A stretch of DNA of 64,000 nt from the NCBI GenBank assembly GCA_002363155.1, contig DEWH01000022.1, forward strand, positions 122,481-186,480. The letters are read 5' to 3'. The position numbers and the translations under genes were made by a program. Shown piece after piece: positions 23,767 through 32,566 of this stretch. Under the pieces are notes generated by a model. It was not told the DNA's origin and made no database searches. It was given only the letters and a program-made list of their open reading frames with translations. Position 1 is the first letter of the stretch. The number at the start of each line of letters is the position of its first letter. This DNA is from Ruminococcaceae bacterium UBA3215 (lineage in GTDB: Bacteria; Bacillota; Clostridia; Oscillospirales; Ruminococcaceae).

Positions 23767-24927
23767 TCAGCGCTCAAGAAGCTTGTCGATCTTGTACATG
23801 CTCTTGGAACTGTCCTCGGTGAGGCTGTACGCCGCGCCTGTTGTCTTCACCATATCCGAGAACTCGTCGGATTTGAGAGATGTGCGGATATTATCAACGG
23901 TGCTCTTCGTGATCTCAGGGTATGCGAGGATATCAAGCTTCTGAACCACATAGACGTGATCGTGCTCCTCGTCCTCGACCGTTATTACCTTGACGTCGCC
24001 GGTATTCAGAGCGAATGCCTGCTTTACGAACTCCTCGGAGGGAGTTGTGCTGTCATTCTTGATTATCTGGATAAGGGAATCCTTTTCTGCAACTTCAACC
24101 GTCTGCGCTGTTACAGCAGGTTCTTCGGAAGTCTCTGCCGCAGCGGTTTCACCTTCGGCTGTTTCAGCAGTCTCCGCTTCCGCGGCAGCCTTTGCCGCTT
24201 CTTCATCGGAAAGAGCCTGTGCATAATCGCGGTAAACGTCCTCATAGCTTTCGCCCGCTGCGATCCTGTCGGCATAAGACTGTGCGCCGTCACCGTTTTC
24301 AAGATCATAGGGGAAGAAGTTTACTGCAATATAGTCGGAAGTGAGCGAAGCGTTGATCTCTTCCTCGGTCGCCGCAAGCTCGCCGCCCTCGCCGTAAAGG
24401 TGATCGAACAGCTGACTGCGCTTTGTGCTCTCGATCTGCATATCCTTGAAAGACTGCTCGCCGATACCAAGCTTTTCGTAGTATTCGCCGAGAATATTTA
24501 CACCGTAATAATACTGTGCGTACGTATTCTCCTCTGTCCAGAGCTGTTTTACGTTGGAATTGATGTTGGACATCTCATCTTCCGAAACTGTAAGACCGTA
24601 CTGATCGAACAGCCTGTTTACCGCAACATAACCGCGGCAGTTCTCGATCGTCTTTTCGTTTACCCAGTCGCTGAAGCTCTTTCCCTCGACTGTCTGCGAA
24701 AGATAGCTGAAGCCCTCCGCCGAGGTGTCAAGATCGGGCTGTTCCTCGCTGATCTTGCTCACAGCCTCGCCTACCGCGTTCTGCTGTTCAAGGATATAGA
24801 TACCCGCCCTTATCTTCTCGCCGTCTATTGTTAGCGGATATGTCTGGCCTGATGCACACGAACCTGCGCCTGCGATCATAGCGCCGCAGAGAACGGCAAG
24901 GATCGTGTTTTTCATCGATCTTTTCAT
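23767..24927 (-). CDS. SurA/PrsA-like lipoprotein (putative extracellular foldase)
   Basis: This 386-residue lipoprotein (lipobox AGAGSC near residue 24) has an alpha-helical N-terminal region (about 30-215) and a C-terminal region (about 270-360) with ALNTGDVKVITVEDEEHDHVYVVQKLDI, which resembles the parvulin or SurA-like fold that binds unfolded secreted proteins. An Ala/Glu/Thr-rich segment (about 235-275) interrupts the putative isomerase domain. AGGAAG lies 6 nt before the ATG. It is the last gene after pheS-pheT on the same strand. Assignment rests on overall architecture; prolyl isomerase activity is not proven. Confidence 0.7.
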   Translation of the reverse strand: MKRSMKNTILAVLCGAMIAGAGSCASGQTYPLTIDGEKIRAGIYILEQQNAVGEAVSKISEEQPDLDTSAEGFSYLSQTVEGKSFSDWVNEKTIENCRGYVAVNRLFDQYGLTVSEDEMSNINSNVKQLWTEENTYAQYYYGVNILGEYYEKLGIGEQSFKDMQIESTKRSQLFDHLYGEGGELAATEEEINASLTSDYIAVNFFPYDLENGDGAQSYADRIAAGESYEDVYRDYAQALSDEEAAKAAAEAETAETAEGETAAAETSEEPAVTAQTVEVAEKDSLIQIIKNDSTTPSEEFVKQAFALNTGDVKVITVEDEEHDHVYVVQKLDILAYPEITKSTVDNIRTSLKSDEFSDMVKTTGAAYSLTEDSSKSMYKIDKLLER

Positions 24928-24955
24928 TCTTATCTTCCTTTCTTTTTCTCCGGGG

Positions 24956-27358
24956 TCATCTCAATACTATATTTTTCTCGGAGAGTGCCTTGAGTATCTT
25001 CTCAACCGACTTGTCGGCTTCTTCCGCCTCCATGGTCTTGTCATCGCGCCGCATAACTATGCTGTACGAAAGGCTCTTCTTGCCCTCGGGGACTCCGGTG
25101 CCTTTATACATATCAAACAGTGTCACCTGCTCAAGGTGCTTGCCGCTTGCAAGTATCGTCTCTATTATCTCGCCGGAAGTTATAGCATCATCGCATACAA
25201 GGCTCAGGTCACGGGTGATAGCCGGGAACTTCGGGAGCTGTCTGTACTTGATGTCGTTGTCGGAAAGCTCACACATCGCCGCTATATCAAGCTCCGCGAT
25301 ATAAATGCGCTCCTTTACTCCGTAGTTTTCGGATACTGCCGGGTGAAGTTCTCCGAGAACGCCGATGTACCTGCCGCCGGCGGTTATCTTTGCGCATCTT
25401 CCGGTATGGAATGTATCGTTGACGGACTTTTCAAACTTAGCCTTTATGCCGGAAACTTCAAATATCGCTTCCGCAATGCCCTTGAAGGTGAAGAAATCCT
25501 CGTCCGGTCCGTAAGCGCCTATACAGAGGATATCGCGCTCTTCCGGAAGCTCCTCCGCGCTTTCTTTCGGTAGATAAACGCGTCCGATCTCGAAGAATCT
25601 TCCTTCGGGAGTGCGGTTATTGATGTTGCGGACGATAAGCTCCGTCATGGAGGGAGTCATAGTGGTGCGCATAACGCTTGTATCCTCGCCGAGAGGGCGG
25701 AGAAGCGTAACGCTCTTTCTTTGTATTTCGGGGATCCTTATCTTTTCGTAGCTCTTCGGGGAGATGAAGCTGAATGTCATAGCTTCGAGACAGCCCTGGG
25801 ATACCATTATATCCACCAGCTTGTCAGCGAATTTCTGCTCCTTTGTGATGCGGCTCCTGCTGGAGAGCTTCGGGATAGTGGAGGCTATATTGTTGTAGCC
25901 GTAAATTCTTGCGATCTCCTCGCCGATATCGCAGGGAAGCTTCATATCTATTCTTACGCTGGGAACGGTGATCTCGTGAGTTGCGCGGTCATATACAAAT
26001 CCCAGCTTCTCGAGTATCTTTATCTGCTCCTCCTCGGGGATCTCTGCACCGAGGAAGCTGTTTACCCACTTCCAGTCGTGGACAAGCTTGTGCGGGGTCT
26101 TGTTGGAGTAGTCGGCATCTATAACAGTCTTTACTACCTCGCCGCAGCCCAGCATCTCAACAAGCTGGAGTGCGCGGTAAAGGGCGTTCTTCGCGTTGAT
26201 CGGGTCAAGTCCCTTCTCGAAACGGGAACTTGCTTCTGTACGCTCGCCGACTTTTCTTGCAGTCCTGCGGACAGATACGCCGTCGAAGCACGCAGCCTCG
26301 AAGATGACCTCTGTGGTGTCGTCCCAGATGCCGCTGTACTCGCCGCCCATTACGCCCGCGACAGCCATAGGCTTTTCAGCGTCCGCGATAACAAGCATTT
26401 CGGGAGACAGTTTTACCGGCTCCTTTGCTTCATCGAGAAGTTTCAGCGTTTCGCCGTCCCTTGCGTTTCTTACGATTATCTTGTTGCCTGCGACATACCT
26501 TGCGTCGAACGCGTGCATCGGGTGACCGTATTCAAGCATTACGAAGTTTGTGATGTCAACGAGATTGTTTATAGCGCGGACACCGCTTGCGCGAAGTCTC
26601 TCGACCATCCAGCGGGGCGAAGGTCCGATCTTTACGTTCTTGACTTTCGCAGCCATATAGCGCGAGCAGAGCTGTGTATTTTCGACTGTAACGGAAAGCT
26701 CCTTGTTGATATCGCAGTCGATACCTGTGAATGTGGGTTCCTTTACGTTGTAGGGCAGATCGAATGTAGCGCTTGCCTCTCTTGCGAGTCCGAGTACGGA
26801 AAGGCAGTCGGGGCGGTTGTTGGTGATCTCGAACTCAACGCTTATATCGTCAAGGCCGACCGCCTTGAGTACATCGTCGCCCGGCTTCATCTTGTCGAAA
26901 TCCGGGTCATCGTTGAGTATCAGCACACCGGCGGGTGAGGAGTACGGAAAGTCGGAATTGTCCATTCCGAGCTCGTTGAACGAGCAGAACATTCCGCAGC
27001 TTTCAGCTCCGCGGAGCTTGCCCTTCTTGATCTTAACGGTGGTGTTATGCTCCTTGTCTATGACAGTGCCGCCGTCGAGAACTACGGGAACAAATGCGTC
27101 CTTTACCACGTTTGTCGCGGCTGTGACGATCTGTATGGGAGCGTCCTTTCCGATATCGACCTGGCATATCCAGAGCTTTTCGCTGTCCTCGTGCTTCTTT
27201 ATGTCGAGTACCTTTCCTATAACTACCTTATCGACTTCTCCGCGCATCTCATGGTAAGTCTCGACTTTCGAGCCGCTCATGGTGATGCCTGCGACGAAAT
27301 CCTTTATGGGCATATCGGCTTTAACGTAATCGTTGAGCCATTTCATTGAAAGATTCAT
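24956..27358 (-). CDS. pheT: Phenylalanyl-tRNA synthetase beta subunit
   Basis: PheT forms the alpha2-beta2 PheRS with PheS. The 800-residue protein has the N-terminal tRNA-binding OB domain (about 40-150, with HEDSEKLWICQVDIG), the B3/B4 editing domain (about 210-395), the B5 domain, and a C-terminal ferredoxin-like anticodon-binding domain (KFPAITRDLSLVCDD, about 705-800). It lies 47 bp after pheS and is followed by the SurA-like lipoprotein gene at 28 bp, so the three are probably one transcript. No T-box element (GGGTGGNACCGCG) is visible upstream. Confidence 0.97.
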   Translation of the reverse strand: MNLSMKWLNDYVKADMPIKDFVAGITMSGSKVETYHEMRGEVDKVVIGKVLDIKKHEDSEKLWICQVDIGKDAPIQIVTAATNVVKDAFVPVVLDGGTVIDKEHNTTVKIKKGKLRGAESCGMFCSFNELGMDNSDFPYSSPAGVLILNDDPDFDKMKPGDDVLKAVGLDDISVEFEITNNRPDCLSVLGLAREASATFDLPYNVKEPTFTGIDCDINKELSVTVENTQLCSRYMAAKVKNVKIGPSPRWMVERLRASGVRAINNLVDITNFVMLEYGHPMHAFDARYVAGNKIIVRNARDGETLKLLDEAKEPVKLSPEMLVIADAEKPMAVAGVMGGEYSGIWDDTTEVIFEAACFDGVSVRRTARKVGERTEASSRFEKGLDPINAKNALYRALQLVEMLGCGEVVKTVIDADYSNKTPHKLVHDWKWVNSFLGAEIPEEEQIKILEKLGFVYDRATHEITVPSVRIDMKLPCDIGEEIARIYGYNNIASTIPKLSSRSRITKEQKFADKLVDIMVSQGCLEAMTFSFISPKSYEKIRIPEIQRKSVTLLRPLGEDTSVMRTTMTPSMTELIVRNINNRTPEGRFFEIGRVYLPKESAEELPEERDILCIGAYGPDEDFFTFKGIAEAIFEVSGIKAKFEKSVNDTFHTGRCAKITAGGRYIGVLGELHPAVSENYGVKERIYIAELDIAAMCELSDNDIKYRQLPKFPAITRDLSLVCDDAITSGEIIETILASGKHLEQVTLFDMYKGTGVPEGKKSLSYSIVMRRDDKTMEAEEADKSVEKILKALSEKNIVLR

Positions 27359-27405
27359 AATTCTTACTCCAGTTAATTTTTATTGCGCCAAATGCGGACT
27401 TATCA

Positions 27406-28428
27406 TCAGAACTGCGTGAGGAAACGGGAATCGTTCTCGTAGAGCAGTCTCATATCATCTATGTTGTATCTCATCATAGCCACGCGCTCGATGCCGATAC
27501 CGAACGCAAAGCCGCTGTACTCATTCGGGTCTATGCCGCAGTTCTGCAAAACTTCCGGTCTTACCACGCCGGAACCGAGCATCTCGATCCAGCCCTCGCC
27601 CTTGCAGAGCGGACAGCCCTTGCCGCCGCACTTGAAGCAGCTGAGATCGACTTCCGCCGAGGGTTCCGTGTAGGGAAAGTGATGCGGACGGAAGCGAAGC
27701 TTTACATCGTTTCCGTATAAGCTCTTGGCGAAGTTTTCAAGTGTACCCTTGAGGTCACCGAAGGTTATATTCTTGTCAACGACAAGTCCCTCGCACTGGT
27801 GGAATATAGGCGAGTGCGTACCGTCAACAGCATCGGGACGGTAAACGCGTCCGGGGCTTATGATCGCGATAGGAGGCTTTTCCTTGAGCATTGTGCGTAT
27901 CTGCACGGAAGAAGTCTGTGTTCTGAGGAGGGTCTTGTCCGTGATGTAGAATGTATCGCTTGGCTCACGGGCGGGGTGACCCTCATCTGTAAGGAGCATA
28001 TCGAAAACGTACTTTGTCTCCTCTACCTCCGGACCGTCAACAACGGTATATCCCATTCCGCGGAATATTGATTTGAGGTCTTCCAGCACTATGTTCAGCG
28101 GGTGGCGTGTACCTACTCTGCGGATCTTGCCGGGCATTGTCACATCGACAGCCTCGGTTTTGAGTCTCTGCTCGGTGATAGCCGCCTTCAACGCTGCGGA
28201 TTTCTCATTGATCGCCGCTTCAAGAGAAGCGCGGACATCATTGGCGAGCTGACCCATTACAGGGCGCTCTTCTGCGGAAAGCTGACCCATCTGCTTGAGT
28301 ATGGCAGTAAGCTCACCCTTCTTTCCGAGGAACTTTACCCTGAGATCGTCAAGTGCTTTCGCGTCGGTAAGCGAAGCTATTTCCGCGGAAGCCTGTTCTT
28401 TTATTTTCTGAAGCTGTTCTTTCATCAT
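27406..28428 (-). CDS. pheS: Phenylalanyl-tRNA synthetase alpha subunit
   Basis: PheS is the catalytic subunit of PheRS. The 340-residue protein has the N-terminal coiled coil (about 1-85) and a class II core with RRVGTRHPLN, FHQCEGLVVDKNITFGDLKGTL, the cysteine pair region CFKCGGKGCPLCKGEGWIE and the motif 3 GFAFGIGIERVAMM. The start ATGATGA overlaps the stop of the upstream AI-2E-family gene by 4 bp, so translation is coupled. A second ATG codon immediately follows. Confidence 0.97.
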   Translation of the reverse strand: MMKEQLQKIKEQASAEIASLTDAKALDDLRVKFLGKKGELTAILKQMGQLSAEERPVMGQLANDVRASLEAAINEKSAALKAAITEQRLKTEAVDVTMPGKIRRVGTRHPLNIVLEDLKSIFRGMGYTVVDGPEVEETKYVFDMLLTDEGHPAREPSDTFYITDKTLLRTQTSSVQIRTMLKEKPPIAIISPGRVYRPDAVDGTHSPIFHQCEGLVVDKNITFGDLKGTLENFAKSLYGNDVKLRFRPHHFPYTEPSAEVDLSCFKCGGKGCPLCKGEGWIEMLGSGVVRPEVLQNCGIDPNEYSGFAFGIGIERVAMMRYNIDDMRLLYENDSRFLTQF

Positions 28429-29792
28429 TGTTTTGTCTTCTGCTCCTTTTCCTTTGCTTTTTCTTCGATAAGTTTTATCTCTTTCCTCACCGCACCGGTG
28501 ATCTTTCTCTCTTTTTTGGGTTTAAGCGAGTCGAGCCACTCCTCGTCTGCGTCTTTCTCCTCGTCCGTATAAACATAGTCGTCGGTATATTTGTCGGTAT
28601 CGTCCCGCTGATAAACCGCGCTTTCAGCAGGCAGCGACTTCTTTCTGAGCCTGCCCTCAAGGAACTCCTTGAACAGCATATAGATTATTGCGAATACAGG
28701 CACCGCGAGAAGCATTCCCACGAATCCGAACAGACCGCCGCCTACGATGATGCCGATGAGCACCCATACCGACGGAACGCCGATCCTGTCGCCCTGAATG
28801 AGCGGGACCATGATGTTGCCGTCGAACTGCTGCATCGCCACCATGAATATGCCTATCCAGAGTGCCTTGATCGGGTCGGCGAGCAGGGTTATGAAGCAGA
28901 CCGGGATACCGCCGATAAAGGGTCCGAAGAACGGTATCACGTTCGTGCAGGCGATTATAACTGCCATAAGTATGGGGTAGGGCGTGCCGATTATCGTAGC
29001 GCCGATGAAAGTCATGCAGCCTACAAAGAACGCGTCTATTATTATACCTATTATATAATGGCTGAATATATCGTTGATCTTCTTGGAGACCGCAAGCACG
29101 GACTGGACTTTGCTGTTGCGGAAGAACGCGAACAGAAGCTTTTTAGCCTGTGCTTTAAGCATTTCCTTCGAGAGAACAAGGTAAACCGCTATGATAAAGC
29201 CGATTATGAAGTCCTTGAATCCGAGGATAAAGCTCAGAACGCCGCCGCCTATCTTCGAGCCGAAAGCGAAGACCTGTGACGATATGTCCGTCCAGCTTGT
29301 CGAAAGGAAGTTTTCTATCTGGCTTATGGGGTTCTCGATTATCTCGATGATCTGCGGATAGCCGACGAACGTCTCCGACGCCCATTTGAGGAAGTTGTCC
29401 GCGTAGCTGTTGAAATTTGAGACAAGCCCGGAAAGGCTTGAAATAAACTGAGGGACAATAAGAAGCACAAGTCCGGTCAGCAGAGCAAGCGTCAGTATCA
29501 CCACGATAGTGACGGAAAGGTTCTTAATAAGATGGTAAGTCTTTTTTGAACCCTTTTTAGCCTCTGCCCATTTCCCGAAAACTTTGTGCCTGAAAAACTC
29601 CACAGCTGGATTCATCAGATACGCTATGACGACACCCCAAAGTATCGGGGCTATCGTCTCACCGAAAATATCAAACATCTCACGCAGATTCGGTATAGCC
29701 TGCGCGCTCATGAGCAGGAATCCGCTCACTACTATAACGATGACCGCAAGTACGGCTATCTGTTTGTATTTCCGGTTTATCTTGAATCTCAT
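28425..29792 (-). CDS. AI-2E family membrane exporter
   Basis: This 455-residue polytopic protein has about seven or eight hydrophobic segments and the AI-2E exporter/PerM family sequence: TIAPILWGVVIAYLMNPAVEFF near the N-terminus, YIIGIIIDAFFVGCMTFIG (about 250), IPFFGPFIGGIPV and WVLIGIIVGGGLFGFVGMLLAVPVFA near the end. Members export small molecules or ions (TqsA, Na+/Li+ antiporters); the name does not prove AI-2 transport. A charged cytoplasmic tail (about 385-455, rich in Lys/Glu/Asp) follows. It is translationally coupled to pheS. The ribosome binding site is weak. Confidence 0.9.
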   Translation of the reverse strand: MRFKINRKYKQIAVLAVIVIVVSGFLLMSAQAIPNLREMFDIFGETIAPILWGVVIAYLMNPAVEFFRHKVFGKWAEAKKGSKKTYHLIKNLSVTIVVILTLALLTGLVLLIVPQFISSLSGLVSNFNSYADNFLKWASETFVGYPQIIEIIENPISQIENFLSTSWTDISSQVFAFGSKIGGGVLSFILGFKDFIIGFIIAVYLVLSKEMLKAQAKKLLFAFFRNSKVQSVLAVSKKINDIFSHYIIGIIIDAFFVGCMTFIGATIIGTPYPILMAVIIACTNVIPFFGPFIGGIPVCFITLLADPIKALWIGIFMVAMQQFDGNIMVPLIQGDRIGVPSVWVLIGIIVGGGLFGFVGMLLAVPVFAIIYMLFKEFLEGRLRKKSLPAESAVYQRDDTDKYTDDYVYTDEEKDADEEWLDSLKPKKERKITGAVRKEIKLIEEKAKEKEQKTKQ

Positions 29793-29880
29793 TTATATCA
29801 GTCCCGTATATCTCACCGATTAACTATTACTTACATATTGCGGTCTTTGCCGGATCCGTTTATTAACGAACAATGAATAG

Positions 29881-29957
29881 TGAATAAATTATAATGAATA
29901 ATGCAGAAACGCCGCAGAAACTCTCTGCGCTTTTTATTATTCACTATAATTTATTCA
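29881..29957. repeat. Long AT-rich inverted repeat
   Basis: Arms of 22 bp (29881-29902 and 29936-29957) match at 21 positions and enclose a smaller GCAGA/TCTGC hairpin. It is flanked by TTCATTATTCATT tracts. It lies in the 598-bp gap between the AI-2E gene and rimP, which also holds the tRNA and the rimP promoter. Confidence 0.75.
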
Positions 29958-30088
29958 TTCTTCATTATTCATTGAGCCGCGTCAGCGGCGTTTCTTGCAT
30001 GGAGCCTTCGCCAATCCACTGCATTTCTTGCTGTAGCTGATATAATACCGTTCTTTCTGATACAGCAGTCGTCGGCGCGGACTCCGCG

Positions 30089-30163
30089 TGGCACCCCCTA
30101 CCGGAATCGAACCGATAACTAACCCTTAGGAGGGGTTTGTTATATCCATTTAACTAAGGAGGC
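30089..30163 (-). tRNA. tRNA-Arg (anticodon CCT)
   Basis: On the minus strand a complete 75-nt cloverleaf can be folded. The acceptor stem is GCCTCCT with AGGGGGT, the anticodon stem AACCC/GGGTT encloses the loop CTCCTAA with anticodon CCT, and the T arm is ATCGG-TTCGATT-CCGGT. The discriminator G and CCA are encoded. It reads AGG codons. No other tRNA is adjacent. Confidence 0.95.
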
Positions 30164-30301
30164 ATAAATAAACTCCATTTATTATACTACGTTTCCGCAA
30201 AAAATACAAGAGCTAAATGCAACTTTTTTCAAATTATACATATTATATAGTAAAAGCGCAGTGAAAACAGGTGTTTTTTCAAGAAAATTTTTGTCAAACT
30301 A

Positions 30302-30330
30302 TTGACAAAAAGTCAAATGTGATGTATAAT
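30302..30330 (+). promoter_or_regulatory. Sigma-A promoter for the rimP-nusA-infB operon
   Basis: TTGACA (30302-30307) and TATAAT (30325-30330) are consensus, with a 17-bp spacer. Confidence 0.9.
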
Positions 30331-30340
30331 AACCGTAGTG

Positions 30341-30367
30341 TAAGACCGGGTTGACAATCCGGTCTTA
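30341..30367 (+). promoter_or_regulatory. 5' hairpin of the rimP operon leader
   Basis: A 9-bp stem (TAAGACCGG with CCGGTCTTA, loop GTTGACAAT) starts about 4 nt after the predicted transcription start. No T-run follows, so it is more likely a 5' stabilising element than an attenuator. Confidence 0.6.
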
Positions 30368-30390
30368 ATTGTTATGATAAAAGTTCGGGG

Positions 30391-30867
30391 GTGACGGATA
30401 CGGCTGAAAAGAACAGCAGGATCGAAGAACGCGCAAGAGAAGCGGTAATGCCGGTAATAGAGCAGAACGGGCTTAAACTCTGGGACGTGTGCTTTGAAAA
30501 AGAAGGCGCTATGTGGTATCTGCGGATCCTCGTGGATAAGGACGGCGGGATCGACAGCGACGAGTGTGAGGACATCTCCCGGCCCATAAACGAGATAATC
30601 GACCGGCAGGATTTCATAGGCAAAGTCGATATCCTTGAAGTCGGCTCGCCCGGACTCACCAAAAAACTGCGCCGACCCGAGCATTTCGTCTCCTGCACCG
30701 GTGAGCGCATAAGAGTAACCAAACGGGACGAAAAGGGCAAAGAATACAGCGTTTACGGCACCCTCGCCGCGTATGACGAAGAAGCCGGAACGATAACGCT
30801 CGAAAATGAAGACGGAAAAGAAACTATTGCAGTCGCCGACTGCGTAAAGATCAATTCGGATCTGTAA
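30391..30867 (+). CDS. rimP: Ribosome maturation factor RimP
   Basis: RimP helps assemble the 30S subunit. The 158-residue protein has the N-terminal alpha/beta domain (LWDVCFEKEGAMWYLRILVDKDGGI...CEDISRPINEIID) and, near residue 80, the family motif LEVGSPGLTKKLRRPEHF, followed by an SH3-like C-terminal domain. It begins with GTG, and the purine-rich GTTCGGGG is the only ribosome binding site candidate. First gene of the conserved rimP-nusA-ylxR-ylxQ-infB-rbfA operon. Confidence 0.95.
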   Translation: MTDTAEKNSRIEERAREAVMPVIEQNGLKLWDVCFEKEGAMWYLRILVDKDGGIDSDECEDISRPINEIIDRQDFIGKVDILEVGSPGLTKKLRRPEHFVSCTGERIRVTKRDEKGKEYSVYGTLAAYDEEAGTITLENEDGKETIAVADCVKINSDL

Positions 30868-30888
30868 TAACAGGAGGAATAACGGAAA

Positions 30889-31950
30889 ATGGCTAAATCC
30901 AACACAGCAGAGCTTATGGAGGCTCTCACCCTGCTCGCAAAGGAAAAGGGGATAGAAGCCGAGGTTCTTGTGGAAAAGATACAGGCGGCTCTCGTGATAG
31001 CAATAAAGAAGGACTATCCGAGAAGCGAGAATATAAATTTTGATATCGACCTTGCAAAGGGCAGGTTCGATGTCGCTATAATGAAGAATGTAGTCGAGAC
31101 TGTCGAGGATCCCGCAAATGAGATCGCCCTCGAAGATGCAAGAGCCGTAAGCAAGCGCCTAAACGTCGGTGATATGTGTCCGCTCAAGCTCGATACCAAG
31201 CACTTCGGAAGAATTGCCGCACAGACCGCAAAGCAGGTCATCAAGCAGGGCATCAAGGAAGTTGAGCGCGAACAGCTCGTTGCGCAGTGGGGCGGCCTCC
31301 AGAACGAGGCTATCTCCGCCGAGGTAAAGAAGATCGAGACAGACTCGCTCAACGCGCTTGTAAGCGTCAACGGCAGCGAGGTAATGCTGTTCAGGAACGA
31401 TCAGATACCCGGAGAGGTGCTGCATGAGGGCGATATCGTAAAGGTATTCGTTTCGGGAGTTTCCTCAGACGACAGAAGACCTACGCTCCGCGTTTCGAGA
31501 ACTCACCGCGACCTTATAAGAAGGCTGTTCGAGCTCGAAGTTCCGGAGATCGCAGACGGAACGGTGGAGATAAAGTCCATAAGCCGTGAGGCAGGTTCAA
31601 GAAGCAAGGTAGCCGTTATCAGCAACAACGAGAATGTTGACGCGCTCGGCGCCTGCATAGGACCCCAGAGAGGACGTATCACGAAGATATGTGAGGAGCT
31701 CTGCGGAGAGAAGATAGACGTAGTCAAGTACAGCGACGATCCGAAGGAGTATATCAAGCAGGCACTCAAGCCCGCAAACGTTATAAGCGTCGATATCCCG
31801 GACGAGGAAGTAAGAGCGTGCTCGGTGGTAGTGCCGGATAACCAGCTCTCCCTCGCTATCGGAAACAAGGGTCAGAACGCAAAGCTTGCAGCAAGACTTA
31901 CAGGATTCAAGATAGACATAAAGCCGGAAAGCGGATTTTTTGAGGGCTGA
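30889..31950 (+). CDS. nusA: Transcription termination/antitermination factor NusA
   Basis: NusA binds RNA polymerase and nascent RNA and modulates pausing. The 353-residue Firmicutes-length form shows the N-terminal polymerase-binding domain (about 1-130), an S1 domain (about 140-205), and tandem KH domains (about 235-350), with SKVAVISNNENVDALGACIGPQRGRI and LAIGNKGQNAKLAARLTG. It lacks the acidic C-terminal repeats of the E. coli protein, as is usual in Firmicutes. AGGAGG lies upstream of the ATG. Confidence 0.97.
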   Translation: MAKSNTAELMEALTLLAKEKGIEAEVLVEKIQAALVIAIKKDYPRSENINFDIDLAKGRFDVAIMKNVVETVEDPANEIALEDARAVSKRLNVGDMCPLKLDTKHFGRIAAQTAKQVIKQGIKEVEREQLVAQWGGLQNEAISAEVKKIETDSLNALVSVNGSEVMLFRNDQIPGEVLHEGDIVKVFVSGVSSDDRRPTLRVSRTHRDLIRRLFELEVPEIADGTVEIKSISREAGSRSKVAVISNNENVDALGACIGPQRGRITKICEELCGEKIDVVKYSDDPKEYIKQALKPANVISVDIPDEEVRACSVVVPDNQLSLAIGNKGQNAKLAARLTGFKIDIKPESGFFEG

Positions 31951-31993
31951 TGACAGCGCCCGCCGCCGCGCGGTTCAGTGAGAAAAGAGATAT

Positions 31994-32257
31994 ATGGGAA
32001 AGAATGTACCGCTCAGAAAATGTCTCGGGTGTGAAGAGATGCTCGGGAAAAAGGGATTGCTCCGCGTGGTAAGATCGAAGGACGGAGAGATCTCGGCAGA
32101 CCTTACGGGCAAGAAGTCCGGCAGAGGAGCATATATCTGCAACGATATGGAATGCTTCGAGAAAGCCGTGAAGAAGCGCAGCCTCGAAAGAGCGCTGAAA
32201 TGCGCGATACCCGCGGAGGTATATGAGAAACTGAGGGAGCAGATACAGAATGGATAA
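31994..32257 (+). CDS. ylxR: YlxR (DUF448) RNA-binding protein
   Basis: This 87-residue basic protein matches YlxR/DUF448: PLRKCLGCEEMLGKKGLLRVVRS at the start and GRGAYICNDMECFEKAVKKRSLERAL in the middle are the family signature. YlxR is a predicted nucleic acid-binding protein encoded between nusA and infB in most Firmicutes, exactly as here. It overlaps ylxQ by 8 bp. Confidence 0.95.
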   Translation: MGKNVPLRKCLGCEEMLGKKGLLRVVRSKDGEISADLTGKKSGRGAYICNDMECFEKAVKKRSLERALKCAIPAEVYEKLREQIQNG

Positions 32258-32552
32258 GATACTCGGGACGATAGGTCTCTGCATACGCGCAGGAAAGCTT
32301 GTTCACGGCTTCGATGCGGTAATGGCGGAGATAAAGGACAATGCAGGCAAGGTCAGCGGAGTCCTTACAGCTTCCGATCTTTCGGAAAAGACGAAGAAGG
32401 AAGTCGCGTTCCACTGCGAAAAGGCGGGCGTTGAAGTCACGGAGATTCCGGAAACGCTCGACGAACTCAAACAGGTGACAGGAAAGAGAACGGGGATACT
32501 CGCCGTTCTTGATGACGGACTTTACGGTTCGATAATTAAAAACATTCATTGA
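32250..32552 (+). CDS. ylxQ: L7Ae-family RNA-binding protein (YlxQ)
   Basis: This 100-residue protein of the ribosomal L7Ae/L30e/S12e fold starts with ILGTIGLCIRAGKLVHGFDAVMAEI, typical for YlxQ, and binds kink-turn-like RNA in the family. It overlaps ylxR by 8 bp and precedes infB, the standard order. Confidence 0.92.
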   Translation: MDKILGTIGLCIRAGKLVHGFDAVMAEIKDNAGKVSGVLTASDLSEKTKKEVAFHCEKAGVEVTEIPETLDELKQVTGKRTGILAVLDDGLYGSIIKNIH

Positions 32553-32566
32553 CCGGGGGAAAACGA

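Noticed and set aside
23485..24834. Plus-strand open frame of 449 codons across the SurA-like gene
   Set aside because: It is the antisense shadow of the lipoprotein gene, with Cys- and Leu-rich composition, no ribosome binding site and no family motif.
25721..26938. Plus-strand open frame of 405 codons within pheT
   Set aside because: Antisense to a conserved synthetase; composition reflects the reverse complement of its codons.
28429..30088. T-box upstream of the AI-2E-pheS-pheT group
   Set aside because: No GGGTGGNACCGCG core is found on the minus strand.
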